This document shows positions 7,978-15,498 of a stretch of 16,256 nt of DNA, in pieces (positions within the stretch are counted from its first letter, which is position 1; each line of letters opens with the position of its first letter). The stretch is from contig JAITST010000441.1 of assembly GCA_031287585.1 (NCBI GenBank), forward strand, positions 1 through 16,256, in the 5' to 3' direction. The translations under genes were made by a program, and so were the position numbers. The notes beneath the pieces were generated by a model, which was not told where the DNA came from, made no database searches, and worked only from the letters and a program-made list of their open reading frames with translations. Origin of the DNA: Planctomycetaceae bacterium (GTDB lineage Bacteria; Planctomycetota; Planctomycetia; Pirellulales; Thermoguttaceae).

Positions 7978-8000
7978 ACTCCATTTTTGGTCTATGGAGT
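7978..8000 (+). promoter_or_regulatory. Inverted repeat in the leader of the MerR gene
   Basis: ACTCCAT (7978-7984) and ATGGAGT (7994-8000) form a perfect 7-bp dyad around nine bases, ending 53 bases before the MerR start codon. ACTC...GAGT half-sites resemble operators of some MerR-family proteins, so it may be a second binding site. In the RNA it would fold as a hairpin. No matching promoter was found around it. Confidence 0.45.
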
Positions 8001-8053
8001 GAGAAACTTGGAGACTTTGCAATCGGCGTACAATACGGAAAACGAAAATAAAA

Positions 8054-8473
8054 ATGACTGATAAAACCTTTAATTTAGACGACCTGTGTGCGTTATCGAA
8101 CATCAGCAAGCGGACAATTCGGTACTATATTCAAATCGGATTATTGGAACGTCCGCACGGCGAAACGAGAGCGGCTCACTATACCGCCAAGCACCTTGAC
8201 CAACTCCTGCAACTGAAAAAATGGAGCGATGCCGGTATTTCGCTGGAACGAATCCGTGAACTGTTTGCCGGAGACGAAACGCCTGTACCGCCGCGCTGGC
8301 AGAAACCGGGAACGGTCGAAGTGCGAAGCCATATCCTTGTGAAGCCGGGTATTGAAATTCAAATCGCACCCGAAGAAGCCGGAATGAATCCCGAACAACT
8401 GCGCCAGTTTGTACGTGAAGTTATGGCGTTAGCAGAAAGAACACTTGAATCAGAGCCGCCTACGGTGTCGTAA
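8054..8473 (+). CDS. MerR-family transcriptional regulator
   Basis: 139 residues. The N-terminal 75 residues form the MerR winged helix-turn-helix: NLDDLCALSNISKRTIRYYIQIGLL, then the wing (RPHGETRAAHYTAKHLDQL) and the helix LKKWSDAGISLERIRELF. Instead of the long dimerisation helix and metal-binding loop of classic MerR there is a short tail. It has a proline-rich joint (PVPPRWQKPG), a probable beta segment (VEVRSHILVKPGIEIQIAP) and a terminal helix (MNPEQLRQFVREVMALAERTL). The only Cys is in the DNA-binding part (C12), so thiol or metal sensing in the usual way is unlikely. No strong ribosome site precedes the ATG. The VIT/vWA gene begins 52 bp after the stop on the same strand and has no promoter of its own that I can see, so the regulator most likely controls this two-gene unit and itself. 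Confidence 0.9.
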   Translation: MTDKTFNLDDLCALSNISKRTIRYYIQIGLLERPHGETRAAHYTAKHLDQLLQLKKWSDAGISLERIRELFAGDETPVPPRWQKPGTVEVRSHILVKPGIEIQIAPEEAGMNPEQLRQFVREVMALAERTLESEPPTVS

Positions 8474-8525
8474 GCGGTTGTTTGAAAACCTTGTATGTCA
8501 ACCTTTTACTCATTGGGAGAAAATT

Positions 8526-10700
8526 ATGAAAAAGAAGAAATTGATTGCCTTGCAATCTGTCCAAATCGACGGAACGCTCAACGGTTTGCTGTTGAGTGTA
8601 ATGCTTCGGCAGCGTTACCGCAACGAAGGAAACAAGAATCAGGAAATGGTTTACACGTTTCCGCTTGGCTACAACGCGGAATTGATGGGAATGGAAGCCC
8701 AAATCGGCGAGAAGCGGTTGCAGGCGACTGTGTTTGAACGCAAGATCGCCCGCGAAAAATACGAAGATGCCGTCGTCGATGGCGATTCGCCGATACTCGT
8801 CGAGAAATCAGCCGACGGACTTTATACTGCCAACCTCGGCAACGTTGCGGCGAGTGAAGAAGTCATCGTCGAAATCCGTTACGCTCAACTTTTACGTTTC
8901 GAGCAAGGGCAAATCCGCTTGAGTATTCCAACGGTCATTGCCCAACGGTACGGCGACGCTTCCGCTTATCTCGCACCGCACGAATCGGTGAACCCTGACA
9001 TTGCGGCGGAGTATCCGTTGACGTTGCACCTTGACTTGTCCCGTGAATTTTCCCAAGCGAAAATTGCTTCACCGAGTCATTCGATTGGCACGCAACAAAC
9101 GGAAAACGGCGTGTCCGTCAACGTGGAAGGAAACGCATTTTTAGACCGCGATTTCATTCTCACACTCGAACAGTTGACCGGAACATCGTTTGCCCAGTTG
9201 GCGCACGACGGCGAGCAATTTATGGCAATCGCCAGTTTCTGTCCGAAATTGTCAGATACAAAACCGCTGCCGATTGCGTTGAAAATTCTCGTCGATTGTT
9301 CCGGCTCGATGGGCGGCGACAGTATCAACGCGGCGAAAAGAGCGTTGCGTTCTCTTGTGCATGAATTGAATGAGACGGATTACGTTTCGTATAGCCGATT
9401 CGGCAGCGGTGTCCAACGTTCCAGTGCAACCTTGCAACAGTGTACTGCCGACGCGGTGAAGCAACTTGACAAAAATATCCAAGCAACTGATGCCGATTTG
9501 GGCGGGACGGAAATGGAAGCCGCTTTGCTTGACACGTTCAAGATAGGCAAGCCGAAAGAGGAATGTCCGCCGCCGTTTGTGCTGCTCATCACGGACGGCG
9601 AAATATGGAACACCGATAACGTGATTGCGCAATGTATCAAGTCGGGACACAGGATTTTTGCTATCGGTGTCGGTAGTTCGTCGGCGGAAAATCTGTTGCG
9701 GCAATCCGCCGAAAAGACCGGTGGTGCCTGTGAGTTTGTCGCGCCGAGGGAAGATGTAACCGGTGCCATCTTGCGAATGTTTCACCGGATGCGCGGTTCG
9801 GGAGTTCAGAAAACGAAAGTCGAATGGGACGTAAAACCGGTTTGGCAATCGGCAATCCCGCAGTGTCTTTACAGCGGTGAAACGTTGCACGTTGCGGCAT
9901 TGTTCGATAACCCGCCGACAACGCCGCCGACATTGACGTGGGAAACAGACGGACAAGCGGAGAAAGATGTTGCGGTAACATTTGCGAAAACGGAAAATAG
10001 CGATGTTGCCCGGCTCGGCAGCGCAAAGCGGCTGCTGGAAGCGAAGCCAAAGGATTCGTTATCTCTTGCGCTCAAATACCAACTCGTTTGCGACCAAACG
10101 GCAATGTTCCTCGTTTATGAACGCGCCGAAAAACTCACCGACCTGCCGGAACTGCACCAAGTCCCGCAAATGCACGCCGCCGGCTGGGGAGGAATGGGGT
10201 CGGTTATGGAATCGAGAGTATGCAGTTTAGCACAACCGGCGGCTATGCCGGAATCATTGATGAATCGTTACTGTTACGATGCCGCACCATTGGGTTCTGG
10301 CTTGATAAGTACTATAACTGGTGCGATTAAGAATTTCCTGACATCGAAACCGAAGCCGGCAGGCGATAACAAAGGCGATGTTGTCGAGTTGGACGAAAGG
10401 CGTTTCGTTTTGACGCTCGCTAATGCGACCGCGAGTTGCTCTAATGTCGATGAAACGAGGCAACGAATCACGGAGATGATTGACCAACACGCTCCGCAAA
10501 AAATGCGGACATTCCTTGCGGAGTATCAGAAAGAATCGGGAATAGAGACCGACGTGATGACCGCCGTGTTGTTAGAGATGCTGTACGGACACTACAAAGT
10601 CAACCTGAACCGCGCCGTCAAACAATGGCTTCGTTCGGTCTTGAAAAACGTGAACACAGACACGAAAGACGAGATTGTGCGGCGTTACGGCACGGAATGA
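8526..10700 (+). CDS. VIT and von Willebrand factor A domain protein
   Basis: 724 residues. The VIT domain (about 5-140) is marked by GLLLSVMLRQRYRN, YTFPLGYNAELMGMEAQIGE, ERKIAREKYEDAV and LGNVAASEEVIVEIRY, as in inter-alpha-trypsin-inhibitor heavy chains and bacterial relatives. The vWA domain (about 248-440) keeps the full MIDAS metal site: D257-x-S259-x-S261 in DCSGSMGG, T328 in GGTEME, and D357 in LITDGE. Next come a beta-rich region and the family segment DQTAMFLVYERAEKL. A linker rich in Gly, Ala and Met (about 555-620) and a helical C-terminal tail complete it. There is no signal peptide or membrane helix, so it should be cytoplasmic. The start was chosen because GGGAG (8515-8519) lies six bases before this ATG; a TTG at 8445 in the same frame overlaps the regulator gene and is unlikely. 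vWA-MIDAS proteins bind protein ligands through a divalent metal; the ligand here is unknown. Confidence 0.9.
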   Translation: MKKKKLIALQSVQIDGTLNGLLLSVMLRQRYRNEGNKNQEMVYTFPLGYNAELMGMEAQIGEKRLQATVFERKIAREKYEDAVVDGDSPILVEKSADGLYTANLGNVAASEEVIVEIRYAQLLRFEQGQIRLSIPTVIAQRYGDASAYLAPHESVNPDIAAEYPLTLHLDLSREFSQAKIASPSHSIGTQQTENGVSVNVEGNAFLDRDFILTLEQLTGTSFAQLAHDGEQFMAIASFCPKLSDTKPLPIALKILVDCSGSMGGDSINAAKRALRSLVHELNETDYVSYSRFGSGVQRSSATLQQCTADAVKQLDKNIQATDADLGGTEMEAALLDTFKIGKPKEECPPPFVLLITDGEIWNTDNVIAQCIKSGHRIFAIGVGSSSAENLLRQSAEKTGGACEFVAPREDVTGAILRMFHRMRGSGVQKTKVEWDVKPVWQSAIPQCLYSGETLHVAALFDNPPTTPPTLTWETDGQAEKDVAVTFAKTENSDVARLGSAKRLLEAKPKDSLSLALKYQLVCDQTAMFLVYERAEKLTDLPELHQVPQMHAAGWGGMGSVMESRVCSLAQPAAMPESLMNRYCYDAAPLGSGLISTITGAIKNFLTSKPKPAGDNKGDVVELDERRFVLTLANATASCSNVDETRQRITEMIDQHAPQKMRTFLAEYQKESGIETDVMTAVLLEMLYGHYKVNLNRAVKQWLRSVLKNVNTDTKDEIVRRYGTE

Positions 10701-10782
10701 CGGCTAGACGATGTCAGTTCTATTGGTGTTCAATAGAAAGTGAGATGGCATAGGCGGCGGTCGTTCCCGTCTAAAAAAGTTT

Positions 10783-10820
10783 CGGTTGGCGCAAATGTTT
10801 TCCGTAATCTGCGTCAACCG
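10783..10820. terminator. Hairpin in convergent spacer, possible terminator
   Basis: CGGTTGGCGCA (10783-10793) pairs with TGCGTCAACCG (10810-10820), 11 bp with one G-T pair, around 16 bases. It lies 82 bases after the VIT/vWA stop, between two convergent genes, and is preceded by TCTAAAAAAG on the plus strand, which gives a CTTTTTTAGA tract after the stem when transcribed from the right. It therefore suits termination of the minus-strand lipoprotein transcript better than that of the VIT/vWA gene. Confidence 0.5.
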
Positions 10821-10878
10821 GCAATCTTAAACCTTTTGTAACCCTATTGGCAACTTCTAACAAGTCTAATGTAAAAAT

Positions 10879-10898
10879 GCACAAAACACGTTTTGTGC
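10879..10898. promoter_or_regulatory. 20-bp near-perfect palindrome
   Basis: GCACAAAAC and GTTTTGTGC flank a central AC: nine perfectly paired bases per arm. It sits in the spacer between the convergent VIT/vWA and lipoprotein genes. The loop is too short for a good RNA hairpin without opening the inner pairs, so a protein-binding site is as likely as a terminator. The remaining 293-bp spacer shows no gene. Confidence 0.5.
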
Positions 10899-10993
10899 AG
10901 GGTGTTAGGATGACATTTTTGCCGCAGTCACTTGAGCAGTGCAGTTTTAGACAAGCCCGCAAAAAACGTGATAATCAACTACCAACTCAAAAA

Positions 10994-11212
10994 TCAGATG
11001 ATACCGCCGTGGGTACGATACGGAGTTAGGTGACTTGGCTGGTCTAGCATCCAAAACCGTTCCCACTCATCGTTAATCATACGCTGCCCTTCCGACGTAT
11101 AAATCAATTCCTGATTACGGCGCATCGGGTCGCCGGAATAAATCGGCAGAATGCAGCCGCTGGCAGAAAGCAACGTCAATGCGAGGATTAGCGATAAAAT
11201 TAACTTTTGCAT
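10994..11212 (-). CDS. Small lipoprotein
   Basis: 72 residues. MQKLILSLILALTLLSASGC is a type II signal peptide: a Lys in the n-region, a hydrophobic core, and SASGC as lipobox with Cys20 as the acylated residue. The mature part is only about 53 residues and rich in charged and aromatic residues. It reads ILPIYSGDPMRRNQELIYTS and continues through WERFWMLDQP to end HLTPYRTHGGII. I believe such mini-lipoproteins with a PSHLTPYRTHGG-type tail recur in planctomycetes, but I could not search. The start was chosen as the second ATG because GGAG (11219-11222) sits six bases before it; the upstream ATG at 11224 overlaps that site. Membrane side and function unknown. Confidence 0.75.
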   Translation of the reverse strand: MQKLILSLILALTLLSASGCILPIYSGDPMRRNQELIYTSEGQRMINDEWERFWMLDQPSHLTPYRTHGGII

Positions 11213-11453
11213 AGTTGACTCCATAATAGAAGCGTGTGAATTTGCGTACTAAAATACAAGTATCCGCGTCCCCGTGTATCGGCGACAAGAAACAGACCAC
11301 TAAACAAAACTTTCACCGCGAAACAACGAACAATGAAAAAGAAAGCACTACAACAAACGTTTCGGGAACATAGATAAAATACACAACGTTATCACCCGCA
11401 AACAAAACAATTTCCTAATCACACTAAACTCATTAGCCCGCCTAAACTAACTC
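11213..11453. other. Spacer upstream of lipoprotein gene with one GTG-periodic repeat copy
   Basis: 241 bp without a gene. The segment 11308-11340 read on the minus strand (GTTCGTTGTTTCGCGGTGAA) resembles the repeat copies at 1182-1214 and 15499-15530. A TATTAT hexamer directly before the lipoprotein start could be a -10 box but lacks a good -35. Confidence 0.35.
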
Positions 11454-12647
11454 TCATCCTCGCCGCGCGTCGAATGTTGGTGTCTTGCGGCTGTTCATTA
11501 GCCAATTTCTCCACGCTTGTTTGTCGAAGTTGAAGTCTTGCCTTGTTAGTTTTATTAGTGCGTTGCGTACTCCTTTATTTTCTACATTTTGGCTGCCGTC
11601 TATTGTCGCGTCGCCCCACGAGAATTTTCCGGTGCTGTTGTTTGCGCTGCCTGTGCTTGACATTTGCGTTTTCCAGTTGTGCGTCGTTACCAGCGCGTCT
11701 ATCAACTCCGGTATTACCGTTGTCCCGCCAATTTCGCCGATTGCATACGCCGCAATGTTGATTCGGGCGTTATTCGCCTGACATTCCAGCGGACTCAATT
11801 TGCCCGGTCTGGCTACCAAAAACTGTGCGTAGTAATGCGACACTACCGGTATCGAAACCGGATGTTTACGAATTTCGTCGAAGCAATTTTTCCGCACGTC
11901 AACCAGCCCCTCTTCAAGAGCCCAACCCGCTATAACCATCACCGCGCCAGCCGTACCGATATTCGACAACGCACGAATATACAGCGTCCGCACATCGGGA
12001 TTACGTTCGTCTTTCAGCATCTCCGCAATTATCGGAATCGCGACCGGGTCGTTAATTGATGTCAACTCATCTTGCAACTCACGATTCCCCGCAAGATTAG
12101 CGCGTAGTTTCGTGAGTCCCTTTTTCCATTCGATACGCCGTTTTTTTACATTCTCTTTCCGGTTTTCAATCTCAACTTCCTGCGGCGTTTTCCACGCTCC
12201 GCCGTCGCGAACGTAACCAAGCCCTTCTGTATAATCCTTCCGTGTTGTCCAAACACCGTCAATTTTCTCTTGCTGCAACATCAACCGCGCGGTCTTGTTA
12301 TCCGGCTCGTGTTCGACAACACGGCTGGCGTGAACACGCATCTGTTCCATCAGACGTTGTTCGCGGCACCATTGAGCGAGTTCCAACTGCGCAGCCGCCG
12401 TATCTTCAACAAACGGCGCAGTCAAAGCATACTGCGTCAATTCCGCGCGCTCGTCTTTTCGCGTATTCTCAACAACCTTCGGAGGTAACGAAACAGTAAT
12501 ACCGCCGCTAGTCTGAAAGTTGTAACTAACACGCGGCAACTCGTCAGGATTGAGAAGTTTACCGGTAAGGGTACTGCCATCGCGCAACGAAAGCGTGTCA
12601 GCAAACGATGTCGCGGAGAGTAAAAGGAAGATGATGAGTTTTTTCAT
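11454..12647 (-). CDS. Secreted HEAT-repeat protein
   Basis: 397 residues with a clear signal peptide (MKKLIIFLLLSATSFA, cleaved before DTLSL). A short beta-rich module follows (DTLSLRDGSTLTGKLL, about 17-60), like the small LRDGS modules at the start of other planctomycete secreted proteins. Next is a helical, TPR-like stretch (about 75-125, ending EHEPDNKTARLML). Two aromatic-glycine segments then read GVWTTRKDY and GAWKTPQEV. A highly charged linker (140-180, ENRKENVKKRRIEWKK) leads into HEAT-type helical repeats (about 190-325), with the typical DPVAIPIIAEMLKDERNPDVRTLYIRALSNIG and later AAYAIGEIGGTTVIPELIDAL. AAGG lies five bases before the ATG. HEAT arrays bind proteins, and no catalytic motif is seen. 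RNase D begins 95 bp upstream on the same strand, so co-transcription is possible but there is no functional link. Confidence 0.85.
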   Translation of the reverse strand: MKKLIIFLLLSATSFADTLSLRDGSTLTGKLLNPDELPRVSYNFQTSGGITVSLPPKVVENTRKDERAELTQYALTAPFVEDTAAAQLELAQWCREQRLMEQMRVHASRVVEHEPDNKTARLMLQQEKIDGVWTTRKDYTEGLGYVRDGGAWKTPQEVEIENRKENVKKRRIEWKKGLTKLRANLAGNRELQDELTSINDPVAIPIIAEMLKDERNPDVRTLYIRALSNIGTAGAVMVIAGWALEEGLVDVRKNCFDEIRKHPVSIPVVSHYYAQFLVARPGKLSPLECQANNARINIAAYAIGEIGGTTVIPELIDALVTTHNWKTQMSSTGSANNSTGKFSWGDATIDGSQNVENKGVRNALIKLTRQDFNFDKQAWRNWLMNSRKTPTFDARRG

Positions 12648-12742
12648 TAAAACCTTAAGCAGGTTGTTGTTCGTTTTTCCAAATAAAGTTTAGTTACAAC
12701 ATCACTACACAAACAATTTTCAATCGTACTCGGTATATCGTC

Positions 12743-13942
12743 CTAAATCCCAAAATTACCATCGTCTTTTACTGGTATCAACTCTACCGGTGAATCGGGA
12801 TTTTCGCTTGTTAGGCGGATCGCTGTTTTTCCGTTTAGTAGGTCGTGCAGTAATTCGCCTGCCAGTTCCGCTCGCCAGCCGTGCAGTAGACGCGGCGTGA
12901 CTCCTTCCGGTAATGTTCCTAGCGTTGCCGCTACCATATCACGAACGTCCGACTGGCTGCCGACTATCTGGTAGTGTACGCCTTCCGTTAGACTTAACGA
13001 GGTCAACGCGGCGTATAGAAATTGAACAATCGCGTCGTACTTCGGATACGAAAGATTACGCGACGGTTGCGGGTAACTGGTTGGCGGCGCGTTGATTGTA
13101 CGGGCGATAGTGTCAACGATTTCACGGAAGAGTTGGTGTTTTTCCGTTACTCCACGAATAGACGCGACACGTTTCGGGTCGGCAGTCGCGCGGCGGGCTA
13201 GTTCTACTATCAGGTCGTCACGAAGAATCCAGCCGGGTACTTTGTTCAGTCTGCGTGCGACACCGTCACGGAGCATAAACAGATCTCGCATAATCGCGAG
13301 TTCGAGTGGCTTCATTCCGCCGCTTCGGGCGAGACTTCGCCACTTCGGTTCACTGAAACTGGTAATGAGATATTTACTGACTGCCGCGTTTTCATCGTAG
13401 TACCATTCGAGGCGTTTGAGTTCTCTCAGACGTTTTTGGAGTATATCAGCCATCTGGCGGAGGTGACGAACATCGTCGAGAGCGTAGTCGATTTGCAGCG
13501 GCGAGAGCGGACGTTGTTTCCAGTTGGTACGAGTTTCCGATTTTTCGAGCCGGACGTGAAGAACACGTTCGAGCAAATCGCGGTATGCTGCAGGGTATGC
13601 GACACCGACAAAACCAGCAGCGAGTTGGACATCGAAAAAACGTTTTGGCAATCGTCCGATTGAACGGAAGCAAAACTCCATCTCACTTCGGCATGCGTGA
13701 ACGATGACCTCGCCGACGTTATCACAGAGGACTGTCCAGAATTTCGCGAGGTCATCGGTTCGCATGTGCAGCGGGTCGATTAACGCAATTTCGTCTTCGT
13801 ACGCGATTTGAACGAGGCACAGTTCGGCGGCGTATCGGCTCTCGGAGATAAATTCCGTATCAATAGCCGCCCACGACGACTTCTCCAATCGCCCAATCAG
13901 CGATTTAAGTTGTTCCGGTTTGTCGATTGTCAAGTGAGACAT
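12743..13942 (-). CDS. rnd: Ribonuclease D (3'-5' exoribonuclease)
   Basis: 399 residues, the family's usual length. The N-terminal DEDD exonuclease domain (about 1-175) shows Exo I AIDTEF (D28, E30) and Exo III YALDD (Y153, D157), with Asp104 in FDVQLAAGF and His82 in VHACRSEMEF. The Exo II Asp of E. coli RNase D (HAGSEDLE) is Glu87 here, a conservative change that may be normal for this lineage. An HRDC domain (about 215-295) follows, with LAIMRDLFMLRDGVARRLNKVPGWILRDD. The remaining 100 residues are a second helical, HRDC-like region. The enzyme trims 3' ends of tRNA precursors and other structured RNAs, using two metal ions. No ribosome site precedes the ATG; a promoter is predicted so close (13953-13980) that the mRNA may be nearly leaderless. 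Confidence 0.93.
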   Translation of the reverse strand: MSHLTIDKPEQLKSLIGRLEKSSWAAIDTEFISESRYAAELCLVQIAYEDEIALIDPLHMRTDDLAKFWTVLCDNVGEVIVHACRSEMEFCFRSIGRLPKRFFDVQLAAGFVGVAYPAAYRDLLERVLHVRLEKSETRTNWKQRPLSPLQIDYALDDVRHLRQMADILQKRLRELKRLEWYYDENAAVSKYLITSFSEPKWRSLARSGGMKPLELAIMRDLFMLRDGVARRLNKVPGWILRDDLIVELARRATADPKRVASIRGVTEKHQLFREIVDTIARTINAPPTSYPQPSRNLSYPKYDAIVQFLYAALTSLSLTEGVHYQIVGSQSDVRDMVAATLGTLPEGVTPRLLHGWRAELAGELLHDLLNGKTAIRLTSENPDSPVELIPVKDDGNFGI

Positions 13943-13952
13943 CGGTATTTGT

Positions 13953-13980
13953 ATTTTATGTAAAAAGTTTATGAGTTCAA
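13953..13980 (-). promoter_or_regulatory. Putative promoter of RNase D
   Basis: On the minus strand TTGAAC (13980-13975), a 16-base spacer and TAAAAT (13958-13953). Transcription would begin about four to five bases before the ATG at 13942, agreeing with the missing ribosome site. The spacer is one base short of optimal. Confidence 0.45.
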
Positions 13981-14077
13981 AATATTTTTATTCTGAACGC
14001 AAAAGCCGCACTGTGTTTCTTGACGGATAAACCGTCACACGCTGCGTAATTTCAATTTTCAACCGCACTGGTGTAAC

Positions 14078-15370
14078 TTAACTTTCCCGCCGTATCACCA
14101 GTGCGAACGAACGTCCGGTGTAAGTCTGATTCAACTTAATCGCCGCAGGTTTGTCAACCGCTAACGGTTTTCCGTGTACCACATTTACCGGACAATCCGC
14201 CGCCGTTACTGTATGGTTACACGTTGGCGGAAGCAATTTGTTCTCCAACGCCAACACCGCCGCCGCCAACTCGACCGCTCCCGAACCTGCCCCGCTATTG
14301 CCCGTCGCTCCCTTCACCGCCGTTACCGGAATCCCGCCAAGTTCCGCGTTTATCGCCTCCGCTTCCGCACGGTCATCGTTTATCGTTCCCAGTCCGTCCG
14401 CGTTCACGTGTCCGATCTCGTCGGGCGTTGTCCGCGAACAACGTTCAATCGCTGTCCGAATCGCACGCCGTATCGCCTCGCCCGTCGGCTTCTCGCCGTG
14501 CATCTGTGCTTCCGTCGTTGCCGCGAAACCGTCAAGTGCCGCACGAATTTTCACACCTCTCGCTTCCGCAAACTTACGGCTCTCGATTACGTAAACTCCC
14601 GCGCCTTCCGCCAATACCGAACCGCAACGTTCCGTGTCAAAAGGACGCGGAACAGCATTGCCATACGAATCCGGTGCGAGCGAATACGACCTGCCCCGTG
14701 ACAGAAAATCCGGATTTATCCGATTACCTACTGCGCCGCAAATCATCACGTCAGCGATACCGCGCTGAATTGTCCGAATCCCTTCAAAAATCGACGCTAA
14801 ACAAGACCCGCGGCAAACCATCACCGTATTACTAGGACCCATCGCACCGTTTGCAATCGTGATATGACACGATGGCATATTTGGTAAATGTTTGAGCATC
14901 CAAAGCGGAGCAATCGTTTCACGTCCTTTGCCCCATGTCGAAAAATCATAAGAATCACCAGTAATTCCCGCCTTGAACGCGTCGAGCAACGCTGGCACTT
15001 CCGCACCAATCAAGTCAGCCCCGAAGTTCACACCAATCCGTTCCGGCGGCACGTTACGAACGAAATCGGTCTTATCAAGGTCAGCGGTCTGTAAACCAGC
15101 ATCGCGGCAAGCGTGTACCGCTGCGACGACAGCCATCTGAATATCACGTGTCATCAACTTGATATTTTTACGCGGCATAATGAGTTCTTTAGCCCGAAAA
15201 TCACCAACCTCGCCTCCATAAGGACGCAATTCGTCGTAGGCGGTAGAAATCGAACTAAGTCGCCGAATCCCGCTAACACCATTACAAAGCGAATCCCAAT
15301 AAGTGCCAAGATCGTTACCAATCGGACTAATAATCCCGATTCCGGTTAACACAACCTCTATGTTGCTCAT
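14078..15370 (-). CDS. Beta-ketoacyl-ACP synthase homologue lacking the catalytic triad
   Basis: 430 residues with the KAS II/FabF thiolase fold from end to end: VVLTGIGIISPIGND at the start, a GVNFGADLIG turn, PFDTERCGSVLAEGAGVYVIE, and GRSFALVIRRES at the C-terminus. None of the catalytic residues is in place. At the nucleophile position (GPS...AC-T-S-G in FabF) the sequence is GPSNTVMVCRGSC, so alignment puts Arg187 where Cys should be, with Cys186 one residue early. The first His (EAHGTGT) is Asp325 in NADGLGT. The second (TGHxxGAAG) is Asn358 in TGNSGAGSG; Lys353 remains. The protein may act like the chain-length factor of type II polyketide synthases, as partner of an active synthase, or have another role. 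The start at 15370 is chosen because MSNIEVVLTG aligns with the family start; a frame extension to 15421 gives a poor leader. No ACP or other fatty-acid gene is adjacent. Confidence 0.88.
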   Translation of the reverse strand: MSNIEVVLTGIGIISPIGNDLGTYWDSLCNGVSGIRRLSSISTAYDELRPYGGEVGDFRAKELIMPRKNIKLMTRDIQMAVVAAVHACRDAGLQTADLDKTDFVRNVPPERIGVNFGADLIGAEVPALLDAFKAGITGDSYDFSTWGKGRETIAPLWMLKHLPNMPSCHITIANGAMGPSNTVMVCRGSCLASIFEGIRTIQRGIADVMICGAVGNRINPDFLSRGRSYSLAPDSYGNAVPRPFDTERCGSVLAEGAGVYVIESRKFAEARGVKIRAALDGFAATTEAQMHGEKPTGEAIRRAIRTAIERCSRTTPDEIGHVNADGLGTINDDRAEAEAINAELGGIPVTAVKGATGNSGAGSGAVELAAAVLALENKLLPPTCNHTVTAADCPVNVVHGKPLAVDKPAAIKLNQTYTGRSFALVIRRES

Positions 15371-15498
15371 AAAAAACAAGTAGTGTAAGTAATAAGAAAA
15401 AACAAAACGACACACCATCATAACAGAAACAGCAAGTAAAAACAGTAGGGGGCGGTGAATGCGAGAAGAGAAAATTTCGCAACGAAAATGTTTGTATT

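Larger units (their letters stand above)
7370..8053. other. 684-bp intergenic region (content summary)
   Basis: No protein gene is seen here. In order it holds the terminator hairpin (7389-7424), the composite hairpin (7470-7524), a copy of the GCAACTTCTAA-type repeat (7591-7618), an AT-rich stretch without clear structure (7620-7850), and the promoter (7855-7883). These are followed by one copy of the poly-T/ACAGGTAG repeat (7906-7946) and the leader dyad (7978-8000). Confidence 0.6.

Noticed and set aside
10771..10962. Minus-strand 63-codon frame ending LRLPVDADYGKHLRQPKLF
   Set aside because: It crosses both the hairpin and the palindrome in the convergent spacer and has no ribosome site I could see. 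The protein-like tail is retained only as part of the repeat finding.
10847..11029. Plus-strand 60-codon frame in the same spacer
   Set aside because: TTG start, runs antisense into the lipoprotein gene and includes the palindrome; no homology recognised.
14021..14037. TGACGG/CCGTCA hairpin after the KAS-like gene as a terminator
   Set aside because: Only six base pairs and no T-run on the minus strand; left unassigned.
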